NCBI GenBank assembly: GCA_905331475.1
Contig: CAJNYU010004356.1
Location: forward strand, 1-64,000
Length of the DNA stretch: 64,000 bases
Source of the DNA: Rotaria socialis
Lineage: Eukaryota; Rotifera; Eurotatoria; Philodinida; Philodinidae
Reading direction: 5' to 3'
The notes beneath the pieces were generated by a model. The model did not search any database. It saw nothing but the letters and a program-made list of their open reading frames with translations, and had not been told where the DNA came from. Every line of letters starts with the position of its first letter. Positions within the stretch are counted from its first letter, which is position 1. Below, piece by piece: positions 47,403 to 59,970 of the stretch. Made by a program: the position numbers and the translations under genes.

Positions 47403-48259
47403 GTTGTACTCTCATTTTACTTTTAAGAACTTTTTTCTTCTCTGAGAATAGCTTTGGGTGCCTTTCTAAAATTAGGACCGAGACAAATCGTTAGTGATGA
47501 AATCAATAAATTCTGTTTGAGTGCTGTTGTTTTTGTACTAGAATTATACAGAAATCGAATAAATTCCATGAGAAATTTACTGTTGTATGCTAGATAAGAT
47601 TTACTGAATCTCGTTGAGGAATATTCTGGCCGCCAGTCTACTGAATATTATTGTTCTGCTTTTCAAATGAAATAAGTAAATAAGTATTGATTAAAACTTC
47701 TAACGAGTATCTTGTGTCGTCATCTGTCTACTAGAAGTGATACACATGTGTCGTTACCTCAAAAGTATATGTCTCGCATTTTTCAGAATGTTTATTAGTT
47801 TTCTGTTTATCCAACTGATTTCTCCTAGCGAATACAATCCTCTTTTCATTGAGATACAGGTACGAAATCGCGTTGACGATTCTTAAAATATAAGATATTT
47901 TTCCACTTAAAAGATTCTGTGAGTGCGCCTAATTTTTACTCTGCGTATACTTGTATGTCGGAGACACTACCATACTCTTTTTATGCAAACATCGAGACAT
48001 TATTTTCCTCCTCCTTTGTTTTGAGAACAATCCTACAAAATATTTTTTATAAATCCTTCTAGATACTCTCTTTTCTCAAATGATCGTTCAAATACCAGTT
48101 ATTATCTTCGAAAACTAAATTGAGAATATATTGACAAAATAATATTAATATATTATATCTATATTGTTTTCAATTGTTTATATAATGATTGGGAAAAGCA
48201 TTCAATAATTGTTAGCTCTAATATGTATAGAATGAAAAGGATATAAAAGGAATGAAAGA
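47403..48259. other. Gene-free spacer between mobile elements
   Basis: No coding frame with support and no clear repeat ends. Confidence 0.35.
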
Positions 48260-48533
48260 CCCAGGACGAACAATCCGATACCTGGATCCAAGCGGACTCG
48301 ATCGGTTTCTGCAGAATTCTAAGCAAATCCGGGTTGCGGACCCATTCAGGGATCCCTAGTGTTGGAATCCGACTTCTAAAATTCCTATCGAATTCGGTTG
48401 TTGAATTTGGTCGGATGTTCACCAGATTCCAACACTAGGGATCCGTTAGTAGTTCCTCAACCAGGGATCTCATGGGACTTTGTCGGCTTTTATAAAATCC
48501 GATCGGATTCGGTATCGGATTCATTCACCTGGG
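48260..48533. mobile_element. Second copy of the CCCAGGWCGAACAWTCC MITE family
   Basis: The left end CCCAGGACGAACAATCCGAT and the reversed right end CCCAGGTGAATGAATCCGAT bound a 274-bp element. The left end is shared with the element at 11189-11523 through CTGGATCC. The interior includes an inverted pair around AGGGATCCCTAGTGTTGGAA. The flanks GAAAGA and GAGAGA may be a worn target duplication. Confidence 0.7.
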
Positions 48534-48602
48534 GAGAGATATATTAAGAGTGAAAGAGACATGCAGTGTCACTGATGTTATGTGACAGAACGAAGAAAAG
48601 GT

Positions 48603-48674
48603 GAACTTCATGGAACTCGAACCCACACCTTCCGCTATCCAAGCAGATGTCCTAACCAGTTAGATTAGAAGAAC
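48603..48674 (-). pseudogene. tRNA-like sequence, degenerate
   Basis: Read on the minus strand, a 72-base unit has a tRNA layout: a D-arm-like TAACTGGTTAGGACA, an anticodon arm TCTGC-TTGGATA-GCGGA with five pairs, a short variable loop and a T arm GTGGG-TTCGAGT-TCCAT that fits box B. The acceptor strands GTTCTTC and GAAGTTC pair at only five of seven positions. The apparent anticodon GGA would be serine, but a long variable arm is missing. It is likely a tRNA pseudogene or a tRNA-derived repeat. Confidence 0.45.
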
Positions 48675-48815
48675 ATCTTTAACCTTCGTTTAGCGTTAGT
48701 AATTTACATCACTAACACTAACAATAATAAGAATATAAATCAATCCTAGCCAACAAAAATTGTGGTAACCTCGAATTAAAATCCGAGTGTTATCTCAGGT
48801 CGATCATTCTGAGTC

Positions 48816-49110
48816 GTAAACGACCGTATACCTATCACTCACAGTGAACAACGGCGATCGTATTTTGTAGTCGTTTACTGTTATCGTAAACGAAGTGTTA
48901 CGATGATATGCGGTAGTCGTAAATGAGGATCGTGAAAAATCTCCGTAAACGACCGTCGTAAGTAAACGCTAACTATAAACGACTGTCGGGTATCACAGTA
49001 AACGGTCGGAATCGATTACCGTAAATGATTCAGGAAACGATTGCCGTTTTTTTTATCGTATACTTTTGTAAACGGCCGTTTACGATGACTAACTATTCGT
49101 TTAAAGTATA
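48816..49110. repeat. Second block of CGTAAACG / CGTATACG motifs
   Basis: At least twelve variants of CGTAAACGACC, CCGTATACC, CGTTTACGATG and GTAAACGGCC lie in under 300 bases in both orientations. The style equals that of 9461-9716. Multiple self-complementary octamers give many potential hairpins. Function is unknown. Confidence 0.6.
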
Positions 49111-49168
49111 GTAGCATTTTTTAGATTATAGTTTACACAAGCTATCGCAGCGAAAAGTATTAAGTGAC

Positions 49169-49977
49169 CACTGTGTAGGTGAATTTAGCATAGCATTCGA
49201 GTAAAACCTGTCGATACTCATTTGAGCTGATTTTCCAACGTCCATAGTCATATTACTACTAGAACTTCGTATACCATATCGAGTAGTATATTTCGATTAA
49301 CGAGATCTCGAACCATACTCCGGAAATTTTGAAAAATCCAAAAAATCCCAGTATCCTTTTTTGTAAAATATGGTCATATTCACTTCGACTAATGTTCCAA
49401 TCTCGTGCCTATGTTCCAAGTGGAATCCACATATTTTCCGCAGCTTAAAATTAGACTTCAGCGATGATAGAATAATGCCAAAGAAACCTAAAAAATACTA
49501 CTATGAGCTATGAAAAAGCTGTGAATATCATTAAATAGATCTCCTATATTTGTGTTTATATCTTGAGTGAAACCCTTATAGCAAGGCCTTTAACGAATAT
49601 GGGGAGCTTTTAATCGAATATGGTGCTAGAATTTCATAGAAAAATACAGTATTTTGAGATTTTGGGACCATTATCATGGAGACGAAAAATCTGATTTTAC
49701 AATCCGATGAAATTTGCTGAGATCTGTTTGATACACGAGTGTGAGAGTTGAAATATTTCTTGGAATGAATATTGGCAGATTTAACAAAAGGAATTCCAGG
49801 ATTTCCTTGGATTTTTCGAAATTGTAGGAAAACGCTTCGAGATCTAGTTAATTCAAATTACCATTTGATAGAACATATGAAATTTCACTAGAAACATGCG
49901 CATGCGCGTTGGAACATCAGCTCACAAGAGTATCGATAGATTTTACTCGAATACGATACTAATTGCACTTACGTGTG
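49169..49977. mobile_element. 809-bp element with long terminal inverted repeats
   Basis: The left arm CACTGTGTAGGTGAATTTAG through TTCGAGTAAAACC, TCGATACTC and GAGCTGATTTTCCAACG is mirrored at the right by CGTTGGAACATCAGCTC, GAGTATCGATAGATTTTACT and so on. The arms span about 80 bases with perhaps 75-80% match by eye. The interior is AT-rich and non-coding. It is a non-autonomous DNA element. Confidence 0.65.
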
Positions 49978-50142
49978 AAAATCACGATTTTACTCCATTA
50001 AAATTAGCACAATCTTACTACCGCGGAAAAAATTAATGCAAATCGTATTTTTGATCTAAAGCACAGAGTTAATGGTCAGAATCAGTTTTCTTGGATATAT
50101 ATGAATATTACAAGAATAGGCATTTATAATACAAATAAATGT

Positions 50143-50483
50143 GGAAACTTCGGATTTCATCCGAAAGTTATGTGTACTGCAAAAAGTGCACGGGATATAT
50201 GAGTCATTCTAGAATGTCTGAACACCAAAATTATCATGAGAAACTAGGCAATTTGATTTCTGGATGCAGTTTTTGTGCATTTTGAGACGTTTTTCAGGCG
50301 ATGTTTCATCAGAAAGCTACGATTTATTGCAAAACTAATATCAGATTCGGAATCAGCGTTAAAAACTGAGTCGNGTGCACAAAATTTCAGCTCAATCGAA
50401 TGTAATTCTGAAGAGTTATCGAATAAACGGACGGCCGGACACACTGACCGATTCTATAGTGTACTCTTTTTTTTTTGAGTACA
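50143..50483 (-). repeat. Hairpin-ended repeat, copy B (inverted relative to copy A)
   Basis: The reverse complement matches the copy at 31153-31464 at both ends, including CGGTCAGTGTGTCCGGCCG, AACTGCATCCAGA and the hairpins AGTGTACTC and CGGATGAAATCCG. An ambiguous base (n) occurs at about 50374, in the non-matching middle. The middle is longer than in copy A and unrelated to it. Short frames across it are not genes. Confidence 0.68.
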
Positions 50484-51941
50484 CAAAAACTGAATTTACC
50501 GTTGGGAAATTTATCACTAAGAAAATCCTATTAATAGAGATAATGATGTCTTTAACTAACTGCATAATCATCTCCTCATTCATTATGCATCGTTAATTGT
50601 ATTCAAAGTCATGCTAAGTACAAGCTAACAAAACAGTAATGGTCTCACAGCTTGAAAAAAACATGGTCTAAATGTAGTTTATTAGTTCACGAGAATGCCT
50701 GATTTAGATTTTTAATGATTTTTCTTACCTTCATTGTTTTCTAATTCCTTTTCACTAAGACAAATAGGATACGGATGTAATATTAAAAAACTGTATGGCA
50801 TCGTTAAATATGTGCTTGTTGTAGTTCCTTGAAGATATTTCTACTAGAATATAAATTAGAAAGCAATTTTTTGTGAAAATCTTCGATCAATGTTGATTAT
50901 ATAGACAATTTGTATATGATCAGTTCATTATTTATCGAGTTTAAAATAGCTCGGAAGTTAAAATTTGGTTATTATATTGCTTGTCACTAATTGTTTTGTG
51001 TTGATCATTCTCAGCGTTTGTCTGTACATAGTAAATCATGAATGATGAAACTTTAATGTGAAAGTAACTAATAAAATAATTGTTTTTCTGTATATTTATA
51101 CATGATTCTATAGAGAATTCAAAGAAAACCTCAATATAGTTTAGGCATGAAAAAAAAAACTTTATCCTGAGATTTTTTTTAGAGCATTTATATCAAGAAA
51201 AGAGATTGAAATCAGAGTTACTTATCCATATAGTTTCAGCAAATCTTTTCTTTAGAAATACCACGACAAGTATTGACAGATAGGGAATTCTATCAAAACA
51301 AAACATTCTAGAATATCGGAAAATATTTCGGTAATGCCGGTATGCAGAAATTTTCACGAATTTTTTCTTCTTTTTGACCATTACAATTACGCAGATTTGT
51401 AGGGAAAAAAGCGAAATCAACATTTTTGTAGCAGTCAAACTTCTCTATTGAACCAACACCGTAACAAGATTTCTGCAATACCAATATGAAAATGACTATT
51501 CTATGAACATTGAAATCCATTTTGATCAGTCGATAAAGAAACCATTTAGATTTAGCAATAGAAATTATATGTCAATATTTTACGACGAGTATTTTGAATC
51601 AGTTGGACAAGCTGCTTGAAAAGAGGATATTTCATGCGCGAAATAAAACGATATCATAAGTATGAGTGAAAAAAAAACGGGAGAACTAGTTAACTAATGT
51701 AATAGATAATAATCATCAAGAACTGATGATCGCCAGAAGCTAATTATTAGCAACTGAGTAAAGAAATAAAATATGAATATTCTTTTTGTTAGATATTTCT
51801 GGTAATAGTCATTGTTGAATATATATAAAGAGCTTTATTTGAGTGGGTTGACCTTATTGATCCTGACTACTTTGAAAAAAAGGTTTCTTCTACACAAAGA
51901 AAAATGAACAATACAGTGAGATTTTAATAATTGGCTTAATT

Positions 51942-52004
51942 CTTGAGGGTGTGGATGTGGGTAGCTGTATATCAAGCAATGACACCCACACCCACACGCT
52001 CAGG
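51942..52004. repeat. Fold-back repeat of telomere-like TGTGGG units, copy 2
   Basis: The left arm CTTGAGGGTGTGGATGTGGG faces the reverse complement of CTGAGCGTGTGGGTGTGGG. The arms start with the same CTYRAGGGTGTGG word as at 46281-46348, but the loops differ, so these are two members of a family and not one recent duplication. Confidence 0.65.
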
Positions 52005-52702
52005 GACTAAGATTGAACATTTAAAAAGTGTGAGCAGACGCGTACCCGGAAATCTTTTTATGGAGCGATCCTTATGAAAAAAGATATTGTTGACTTATGA
52101 AAACTAATTAATTCACGCCTTACGTCCAAATGTTTCTATACTTTTGAGAATATCGATGTCATCAATGTTCATTGTGAATGTGCCTATGGATTTGAGATCA
52201 AAGTTCATAGTTGCTTTATTGTTTATGAGTGAGTTACCTTATGCATGATGCCGATTAACAGATAACTCAGAAAAAAAGATCGTGCAATATAATATGCAAT
52301 ATTTGAATGAATTGAACGAAGACTTAAGAACTTACAGATTTTTTTGTGTACATATTTAGACATACTTTTCTCTGAATCAATACAAAGGTCAGGACAGAAT
52401 CTAAGTCAATAAAAAGATGAAGCTATTGAAACAGCATCCAAAGACAAAATATGGTCTCGTACATCTCTAATGAGTATTCAGTATAATGATTGACAAAGTA
52501 ACAACATAAGAATGAACAAGATGAAATTGAAGTGATCAACTATGCTCTGAATTCTAAACGGATTATAGATTAAGGTAACATTATTTTGATTCTAAATTAT
52601 ATTGAATATTATCTTAAATGAAAAGATCTCGTTCATTATGTCGATATTCGATATGTATATCTAAAAATCAAAGATCATAAGTCATATGCTTTTTTTTGAC
52701 AA

Positions 52703-52909
52703 ATGAATATCAATATTATTTTCCATATTCGTGATGGTATGATAATGATTCCATCAGCAATTATTTATATAAATCCGTTTACTGAGTTTCCAACTGATGA
52801 AGAAGTAAATGCAGGTTTTATCGATTTGAGTAAACCGTCGACAAGTGATCTAAACTATCGTCGTCATCACCCACATCCAAGATTTATAGCACACAAGACA
52901 GACAATTAA
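52703..52909 (+). CDS. Small frame of doubtful coding status
   Basis: A 68-codon frame from ATG to stop. The second half has mixed, gene-like residues (EFPTDEEVNAGFIDLSKPS, then YRRHHPHPRF), unlike the Lys/Asn/Ile-rich chance frames around it. No domain, signal peptide or neighbouring exon is recognised. Confidence 0.22.
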   Translation: MNINIIFHIRDGMIMIPSAIIYINPFTEFPTDEEVNAGFIDLSKPSTSDLNYRRHHPHPRFIAHKTDN

Positions 52910-54460
52910 AAATTAACTTTTGAGATAAAATCAGCAGGATCATTTAAGAAAACAACCACTTAATGTTAAACTACAGAAAATTTTATTTTAAAATTCTTTT
53001 ATATTGCAAGTTGTTCTTTTATCTATATCTCATTGATCTTTCAATTACTACAAAAATATGGTTTACAGGATTTACTGTCCATTGATTGCCTCGAAGAATA
53101 GAAATGAACAGAAAAATATTTATCCCAATCAACTATGTATATTTAGAAGAAAAAAAAGAATTCGAGCAAATATATGAGAAAATAACAAAGAGAACAAGGA
53201 ATTGATTAATAAATAAACCAAAAAAGATGAATGGACATTTAAATTTTTGGTGGGCGCTAAAAATATCTAAGTCCAGCAGCTTTTAAGAATGATGGAATAT
53301 CGATAATCGAGGTAGCATAATTGTCGTTTACCATGGGTAGATTCAGTAAATATAGCAGACATTTTTAGCAAGAGTATGAAGAAGAAAATTATGTTCTTTG
53401 AATTTATATATTTTTTTTATAATTTTTTGTCACATTAATGGCTATCTTACCCCTCAATTTGATGAGCATCCGTTATTTTAAATTGAAAATTTATTCAATA
53501 TTTAGATATTATATTAAATATGCATGCCTTATCTATATCTTTAATTCGTGATTGGATAACGCACAAAAAGAAATTTATTGGACACGTCTAATCGCTACAC
53601 TGAATAGAGGAAGAATGAATCATTGCTTAATCAATATGATGTCTTAAAATGACACATTCTTGCTTAAGACTGATAGTTTCAACAGTGTCTTTCAATCTGT
53701 GTTGCAAAAATGAAAATTAATTCATCATTGGTAATTTTTACTTTTCAATGGTTAATTATCAGTGAGCTTTGAAAAATATATGCTATGTTATGTTTTGTTG
53801 TATTTGCAAAACATTCAAAATCCAGAGACAACTTGAGGACGTGCTTAACATATTTAAAAAAGTGCTGAACTAGTTAGGATTCTGACTATTATTGAAGCGA
53901 AAGAACTACTACAATGCATAATGAACAACGTAGTATCCTATAAAAGATGAGAAGAAAATAATTAAATCATAGATAGAAGTAGTTTCAGCAATCATACTCG
54001 TCTACTAATGGATAATATCTACGAGACAATCTACGCAATTTGAAATAAAAATAGCGACGGTAAAATTACACTGTATTCTAAAGACGTACAAAACTTTCTT
54101 TTTCTATTGGATAAATAGAAATTCTTTTGTACTCTACGAGAATAAATATTCAATAATAATAATAATTTAAGCACCAGAAGCATTTTAATATTAATAAATG
54201 AATTTTCTTTTTTGAATGTTTTCATTAATGAAGGATGCACTGCACAGAAAATAAAATACAGCAAAAGCATGCTAAATGAAGTTAATAATAATGGTTATAT
54301 GCTATGCAAAGAGAACCAGCCTTTACATCCATTAAGCATGTCATTAACAACATTGTTTTCTTAGCTAACGCACAAATGGTAAACACAAATAAGCAGACAG
54401 CCGGTCAACGAACTGCACGAAAAATATTTAAAATAAAATAAAAAGAGAATTTTGTTTCTT

Positions 54461-56433
54461 TTAAAAGAAGTTTATTTCTGATATGGTCGGCGTTAAAAGA
54501 CCAAAGTCTTGACCATGATCCAAGTCAAATACATCATGAATAATATCATAAACTGCAACTTTATTCTTTGGTTTCTTATTTTCTTCATCAAGCCAATTAA
54601 AAAGGTCATCAATATAGCCAACTTCTTGTGTTTTCGATGGAGAAAATTCATTCTTAAAATTTGTTTCAAATGGTACTTGTGCCCTGTATTGAGGTTGATT
54701 AAAGAAACCATAGTTTTCTTTTTCCACGTATTGATAATTAACTATTTGAGGTTTAGATTTTGGTGAATTAGCCATCGATAAACATTGATCATTGGGTGCT
54801 GGAATAAAAGGCGAGAAAAAAAAGAAAAATATTGAATAACAAAAATATAAGAGAACTACTAACGCATTGACACATTTGTTGCTGTTGAATTGTTTAATAT
54901 TATATGTGATATACACATTGATTCTTGCTGAATAAAACCTTTTCGTCTTTCAACATTCTGTCGATTAACATAACTCAAGCATTGATATCGCATGAAAGGA
55001 CTAAATAGAAATTAAATCGAGTACAATGTTTTTGTTTGACAACAAGAATCAATATTTAACATACTCAATAAGTTGTGCCAGAAAACCTAGTTTGATTCTT
55101 TTGCTTCTACCTTCAATCAATGTATGCGTGTTGCATAAAAATGTAAGACGATCACCATCGCGAGTAAATAAATCGAGCACACTCATTGACGTAGCATGTT
55201 GATTTGAGACTAAAACAAAAAAAACGTCCATCAAAATTTTAATCAAACCATGAATGACAAATAATTTTACGGCAGTTTTGTTTTGCTTGTTCGATAATAT
55301 CGCATGATTCAGTTGACAAAATTCGATGAATTGATTGATCGATTAGTTCATTTGGCTTAAAGCCTAATAAAAATTCCATACTAAAAGACAAAATAAATTT
55401 TCGGATTGAGAAAAAGAAAAAAAAACATACTTTGATGAAATTTCACTGATATTCAATTGATCAGTGAGAACAAATCGAAGTATTGTCGTGCTTGTCAAGC
55501 CCATGCTATTTATTGGAATGTTTGGTGTACTTGAAAGAATTTGTTCACAGCGTGCCACAAATAATGGTTCTTTGCTTTCATCATTTTGATTAAAGAAAAA
55601 ATGGCCTGTCAACGCCATTGACTAGAAGAAAAAAGAAGATTTTTACTAATTAACAAATTTATTTCATAATTAAATTTACTTTTGTTTCTGTATTTGACCG
55701 ATTTGGTCGTTTACCCCGTGGTAATATCCAATTGCAAATAGCACGATTTTCATTCAATGTTGGCGTTGAAAGAATTTGACGAATAGTATCATGATCATTC
55801 TTACTTATGCAATCGTAAATACTTATTAATTGAGGATAAAGTAATCGCTTGAAAAGAAAAAGAAAAGAAAAGAACATAAGACAAAATAATTTTTTCTTTA
55901 GTTTATTCTACATACAACATTTTTCCGTAAGTAATATTCAACATTATCGCTGATAAAAATTATTCTGCCAGCTGTGTTGACTACAATAATAAAGCCTTTG
56001 AGCTCATCTATAACCGATGAACTTTGAATACTAGTTGCTAATTGAACATTTGCTAGATTAATAATGTATACATTGTTATATTATATATATATATATATTT
56101 GTCTATTTAACTTACTGTCAGCAAGATCTGATGACCAATATTTACGGCGTAAAAGACGTGACAGTGTCAAGCTGAGTATATCATTTTTATTGAGTTTATT
56201 ATTATCAAGATCATCAACTGATGAATCCATAAAAAGTTGACCTAGAGCTTCCAGAGCTTGACTTGTTTGTTTTCGTCGTTTATATGGTGTACTGTGGCAT
56301 TCTTTCAAAGAATTTGCATCAGATATTGGTTCATCCAATGAAAGCTAAAGAATTATAATGAAATTTGGTTTATTCCAAATTGATAATTAAAAATAAGCAT
56401 TTCTACTACCTTGAGATTACGTTGATGAGACAT
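54461..56433 (-). CDS. Divergent bHLH-PAS family protein
   Basis: A likely nuclear transcription regulator of the bHLH-PAS class. Nine exons join in phase to 492 residues: 56433-56410, 56344-56116, 56052-55916, 55847-55680, 55621-55431, 55380-55271, 55209-55065, 55000-54864, 54798-54461. A helix-loop-helix lies at about residues 34-76, with second helix KLNKNDILSLTLSRLLRRK close to the HIF/SIM pattern. PAS-A is about 95-165 (GFIIVVNTAGRIIFISDNVE), and PAS-B with its PAC-like end about 232-335 (MEFLLGFKPNELIDQSIHRI, VLDLFTRDG). The C-terminal tail is acidic with DDLFNWLDEE, possibly an activation segment. The basic region is reduced to YKRRKQ and lacks the Glu-Arg contacts of DNA-binding members, so DNA binding is uncertain. 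The orthology group (HIF, SIM, ARNT, coactivator) cannot be settled by eye. Confidence 0.8.
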
Positions 56434-58695
56434 GATCGGCACTATAGTCGTTCAACGACACGATGTCTTCGGAGCTGTCCAGCAGACGAAGAAAGTAACT
56501 ATTCAGAACGAACTAGCGTCAAAAAAGACAATGTACGCACTCCAGCGGCGCAAAAATAAGAGAATGTCGAGTTTCGAAAGCTATCATATTTACGCGGTCA
56601 CCTTTTTTTCTTCTCTCTCTCTCTCTCTTGCTTTTTTCCTTTCTTCCCGACGACCGTGTTTGCGAGAAACTTTATGCAAGCCTTTATTTTTTCAGATTTC
56701 CACCTTTAATTACAAAAGAAAGAGAAAAAAACGACATCATGTGTGTATGTAGTTGACGTCGACTGCCTGCTTTCTACTTAGTATCTCGTTGTCAAATAGC
56801 TATCTTTCATTCGTATTGATCCATCTTTATTTAGGCCTAATATTCGAATAAAAATAATTCAACAAAATGAGAAAGAAAGAGTCTTTTATCCTGACCCTCC
56901 TCCTCGTTGAAGATCAGAAGTGATTCAGTTCGTAAATAAACTTCGAATATGCGACGTACGAATACGCCATTCTTCTCATGTAGTGATTGGTGTCATGCTT
57001 ATTGTCGTCATTGATTGTGTATTCGAGAATAGATCAAAATTACGGATATTTTTTTCCGTTTTTTATTTTTCATTTTTCATAAATAAATAACTTCTATAAC
57101 ACATTTATGCTTTATTTTTTGTCTGTACTGAAACATGATCACTAAGCTAAAATGTGAAATTTGAGAGAACAAAAGCAAATAAGTTTTCTACACCTAGAAA
57201 AATGCGTGACAAGCATTGTTTAACATTGAAAAAGGAAAATCTCCTACGTATACAATATATATCATTGTTATCGTTCAAAAACAAAGAAACAAAGACTTGA
57301 ATAAAAACTCTAGAATCTATTTTCATGCAATTTAAATCATAGGGAAATATAAATATGGTAGCAACTTTTTTTCTCATTTAGTCAAGTTCCGTTATAAAGT
57401 CATGTTTTTCCGGCACTTTCTTTATTGATCTAAAATTCTATAATTGCTATTTTCATACACAGACGAAACTTAACAAATTTACTTTTATGGTTTATGACAA
57501 ATGAACAAAAAAATTTCGAACGAAACAAAAGATTCCGTTCATTCATAATACAAAAAAATGCTGTTAGATGATGTTCAACATTATTAATAATAATGTGTTT
57601 TTAAGTAATAATTTTAATAACAATTTTTTTCAACTTCGAAATCTTAATAAAACCAAGACAATAATATATTTATGATGAATTTATTTTGTTATAAGTACAA
57701 ACTATTTAAAGAACCAATCAAATTTCAACATTCAAAAACTCAGCAAATATTAGCTTATACATAAGTAAGCATAAAACTATTCTTGGTTAATCCTATCTGT
57801 CAAAGTATAGATTATCCAAGCCAGTCGTTGGCATTTAATTTTATTGATGGCAGTTTTTGAACTATTTTATTGACGTATAAAATTGTAAAGAATATCTTGA
57901 TATCGAGATCTTGAATAGTTTCAATTTTGACATAAATTATGCAATTGTCAATAATGATACTTGTAGCGCTCTCATAACTAAGAGAAAAAAAATGGAATTC
58001 ATTAAGGCGAGCTTTTTTGAAGTAACGATTTCACATAGAACATTCATAAGAAATTAATGTCAAATTCAATTTTCTTTTTAAGAAATCCTTAACAACATCC
58101 GCCTCTCTAACCGGTCATTATTAGAAATGTTGATGAGAATTTTTCTTGATGAAGAAACAACCAGTTTCCTTATATATGATCTTTATATTGCTTGTAGATA
58201 AAATACAAGTTTCTATGGCATGAACTAGCTTATTGTACAACATAGAAAAACATTTCGAATAGAAATTTAAAATAATCAGTTTAGCAATGTATTATTCTTA
58301 CACTACGGTAGCGTTCTGAGCATAGTTTTTGTTTTTTGAATAGTGTCATTCATATTAGACTTGGAATAAAGACTATTCTATCCTAGTTTTAATAAAGGCA
58401 TTCTTTACTAGTCGGTAAACAAGTGTGGCATAGTTCTTTACTTTTTCATAGATTTATTCCAAGCAATGACGTTATATAAATTTCATAATCAAGAATAATT
58501 CATTACCATTGGATGTGTTATTAAGAACTTGTGATGAAGAAAAGCATGAGCTACATGTTCTTTTTCTTCTCCTGATTGTTTATACATGTCCACACAATTA
58601 CATAAAAAAATCAATCAATACTAAGAAATCTACTCGGTGTGTAGTCAAAAGAAAAAGTTCAATATTATATTTTTTTTAAAATCCATAATCAGATT
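56434..58695. other. Gene-free stretch
   Basis: Contains the promoter side of the bHLH-PAS gene and the 3' flank of the catalase gene. CT-rich tracts occur at 56605-56660. No gene is supported. Confidence 0.35.
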
Positions 58696-59933
58696 TTAAT
58701 ATTTCGATCTAATATTTGATGCTGTTGATGCCTATAAGAAGTAAAAAGAAAAAGAAAAAGACTTAGAATTTACTAATCTATTTACAAAAAAAAGAAACAA
58801 ATATACTTTTGTCGGCACATCAAGATTAAGCTTTTCAGCTAAGCGCCGTGCAAGTTCATCATCGACATTAGCAAATATGGCAATTGAACGGCGGACTATA
58901 TCTCTGTCAGTACATTGTTGTAAATGATCAGCAATATTATTAATTATATTTGCACGGCCACGATCATCTAATACTTGCTAAAAGAAAAAAGAAAGCAAGG
59001 CACGTTTTTTCTTTTTCTTGCAAAACAATCATATAAAGTAATTTAGAAAGTATACATCTTCATGTCTATTTTTATAAGATAAGAATCTCCTGTCTAGCGG
59101 TTCAGATTTATGGCATGCTAGACTTGCATTGACATAATGATGATGATCATTATTTTCTTCTTTGCAACACGCGTTTTTTTTTTAAATAATTAAATCCAAT
59201 CGGTACTAGCTGAGAAGTTCCTGATAGTTAGGTTTAATTAAAATTGAAGTATTTAACAAAGAATCTTTTCTGTCTCGAGATATTTAAAGTTTCATCAGTC
59301 CAATAAAATATGAATGAGAAAATTTTATATAAAAAGTTTTTGAAACCTGGATATTCGAAAAAAAAGATTTAAAGTTTTTTAATTTGATACTTAGGGGAAT
59401 CTAATAATAAAATATTCAATAGAAGAAGCATAAATTAGTAATAGTAAGCTGTTAATCTAAATGATTTCAAACGTTGTTCACTCGTGATATCATTCAATAA
59501 TAGCGAAAATATAGATTCAAAAAATAATGAACCAGTTCAAATGTTTTACTCATTATTAATGTATCTTACTCGATAGAAGACTCGTGGTTGTGAATAATTG
59601 TCGTCTTCACTTGCTTCATGGCGTGCTGCCATCCCTGATTCAAATGTTGCATGTTCAATATGTTTATCACGATTCGTCACATCCGGACCATTATATGAAT
59701 TCTTATAGTAGTTTGGAGCACTGCCTAAATTTTTTGTTAAATTCATTATTCTTTTTATTTAATAAATTAACTAAACTAACCTTGATTACGGCCTGTTTGC
59801 ATGGCACCATCACGTTGATAAGTACAAACTTTAACATTTTTATTTGTTTCAGGATTATTAACTGGAATGAGATGATGATTTGTACCAACACGATGAAGAT
59901 GTGTATCAGCATATGAAAAAAGTCGACCCTACA

Positions 59934-59970
<37 letters not shown>

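Larger units (their letters stand above)
50484..54460. other. Mostly gene-free stretch
   Basis: About 4 kb of AT-rich DNA containing the second telomere-like fold-back (51942-52004) and one short frame of doubtful status (52703-52909). No exons or RNA genes are supported otherwise. Confidence 0.35.

Noticed and set aside
50244..50596. Frames on both strands across an ambiguous base
   Set aside because: They lie in the hairpin-ended repeat copy B and translate through an n; no conserved protein in copy A supports them.
56605..56660. CT-rich tract as a regulatory element
   Set aside because: Simple low-complexity sequence with no second feature to support a function.
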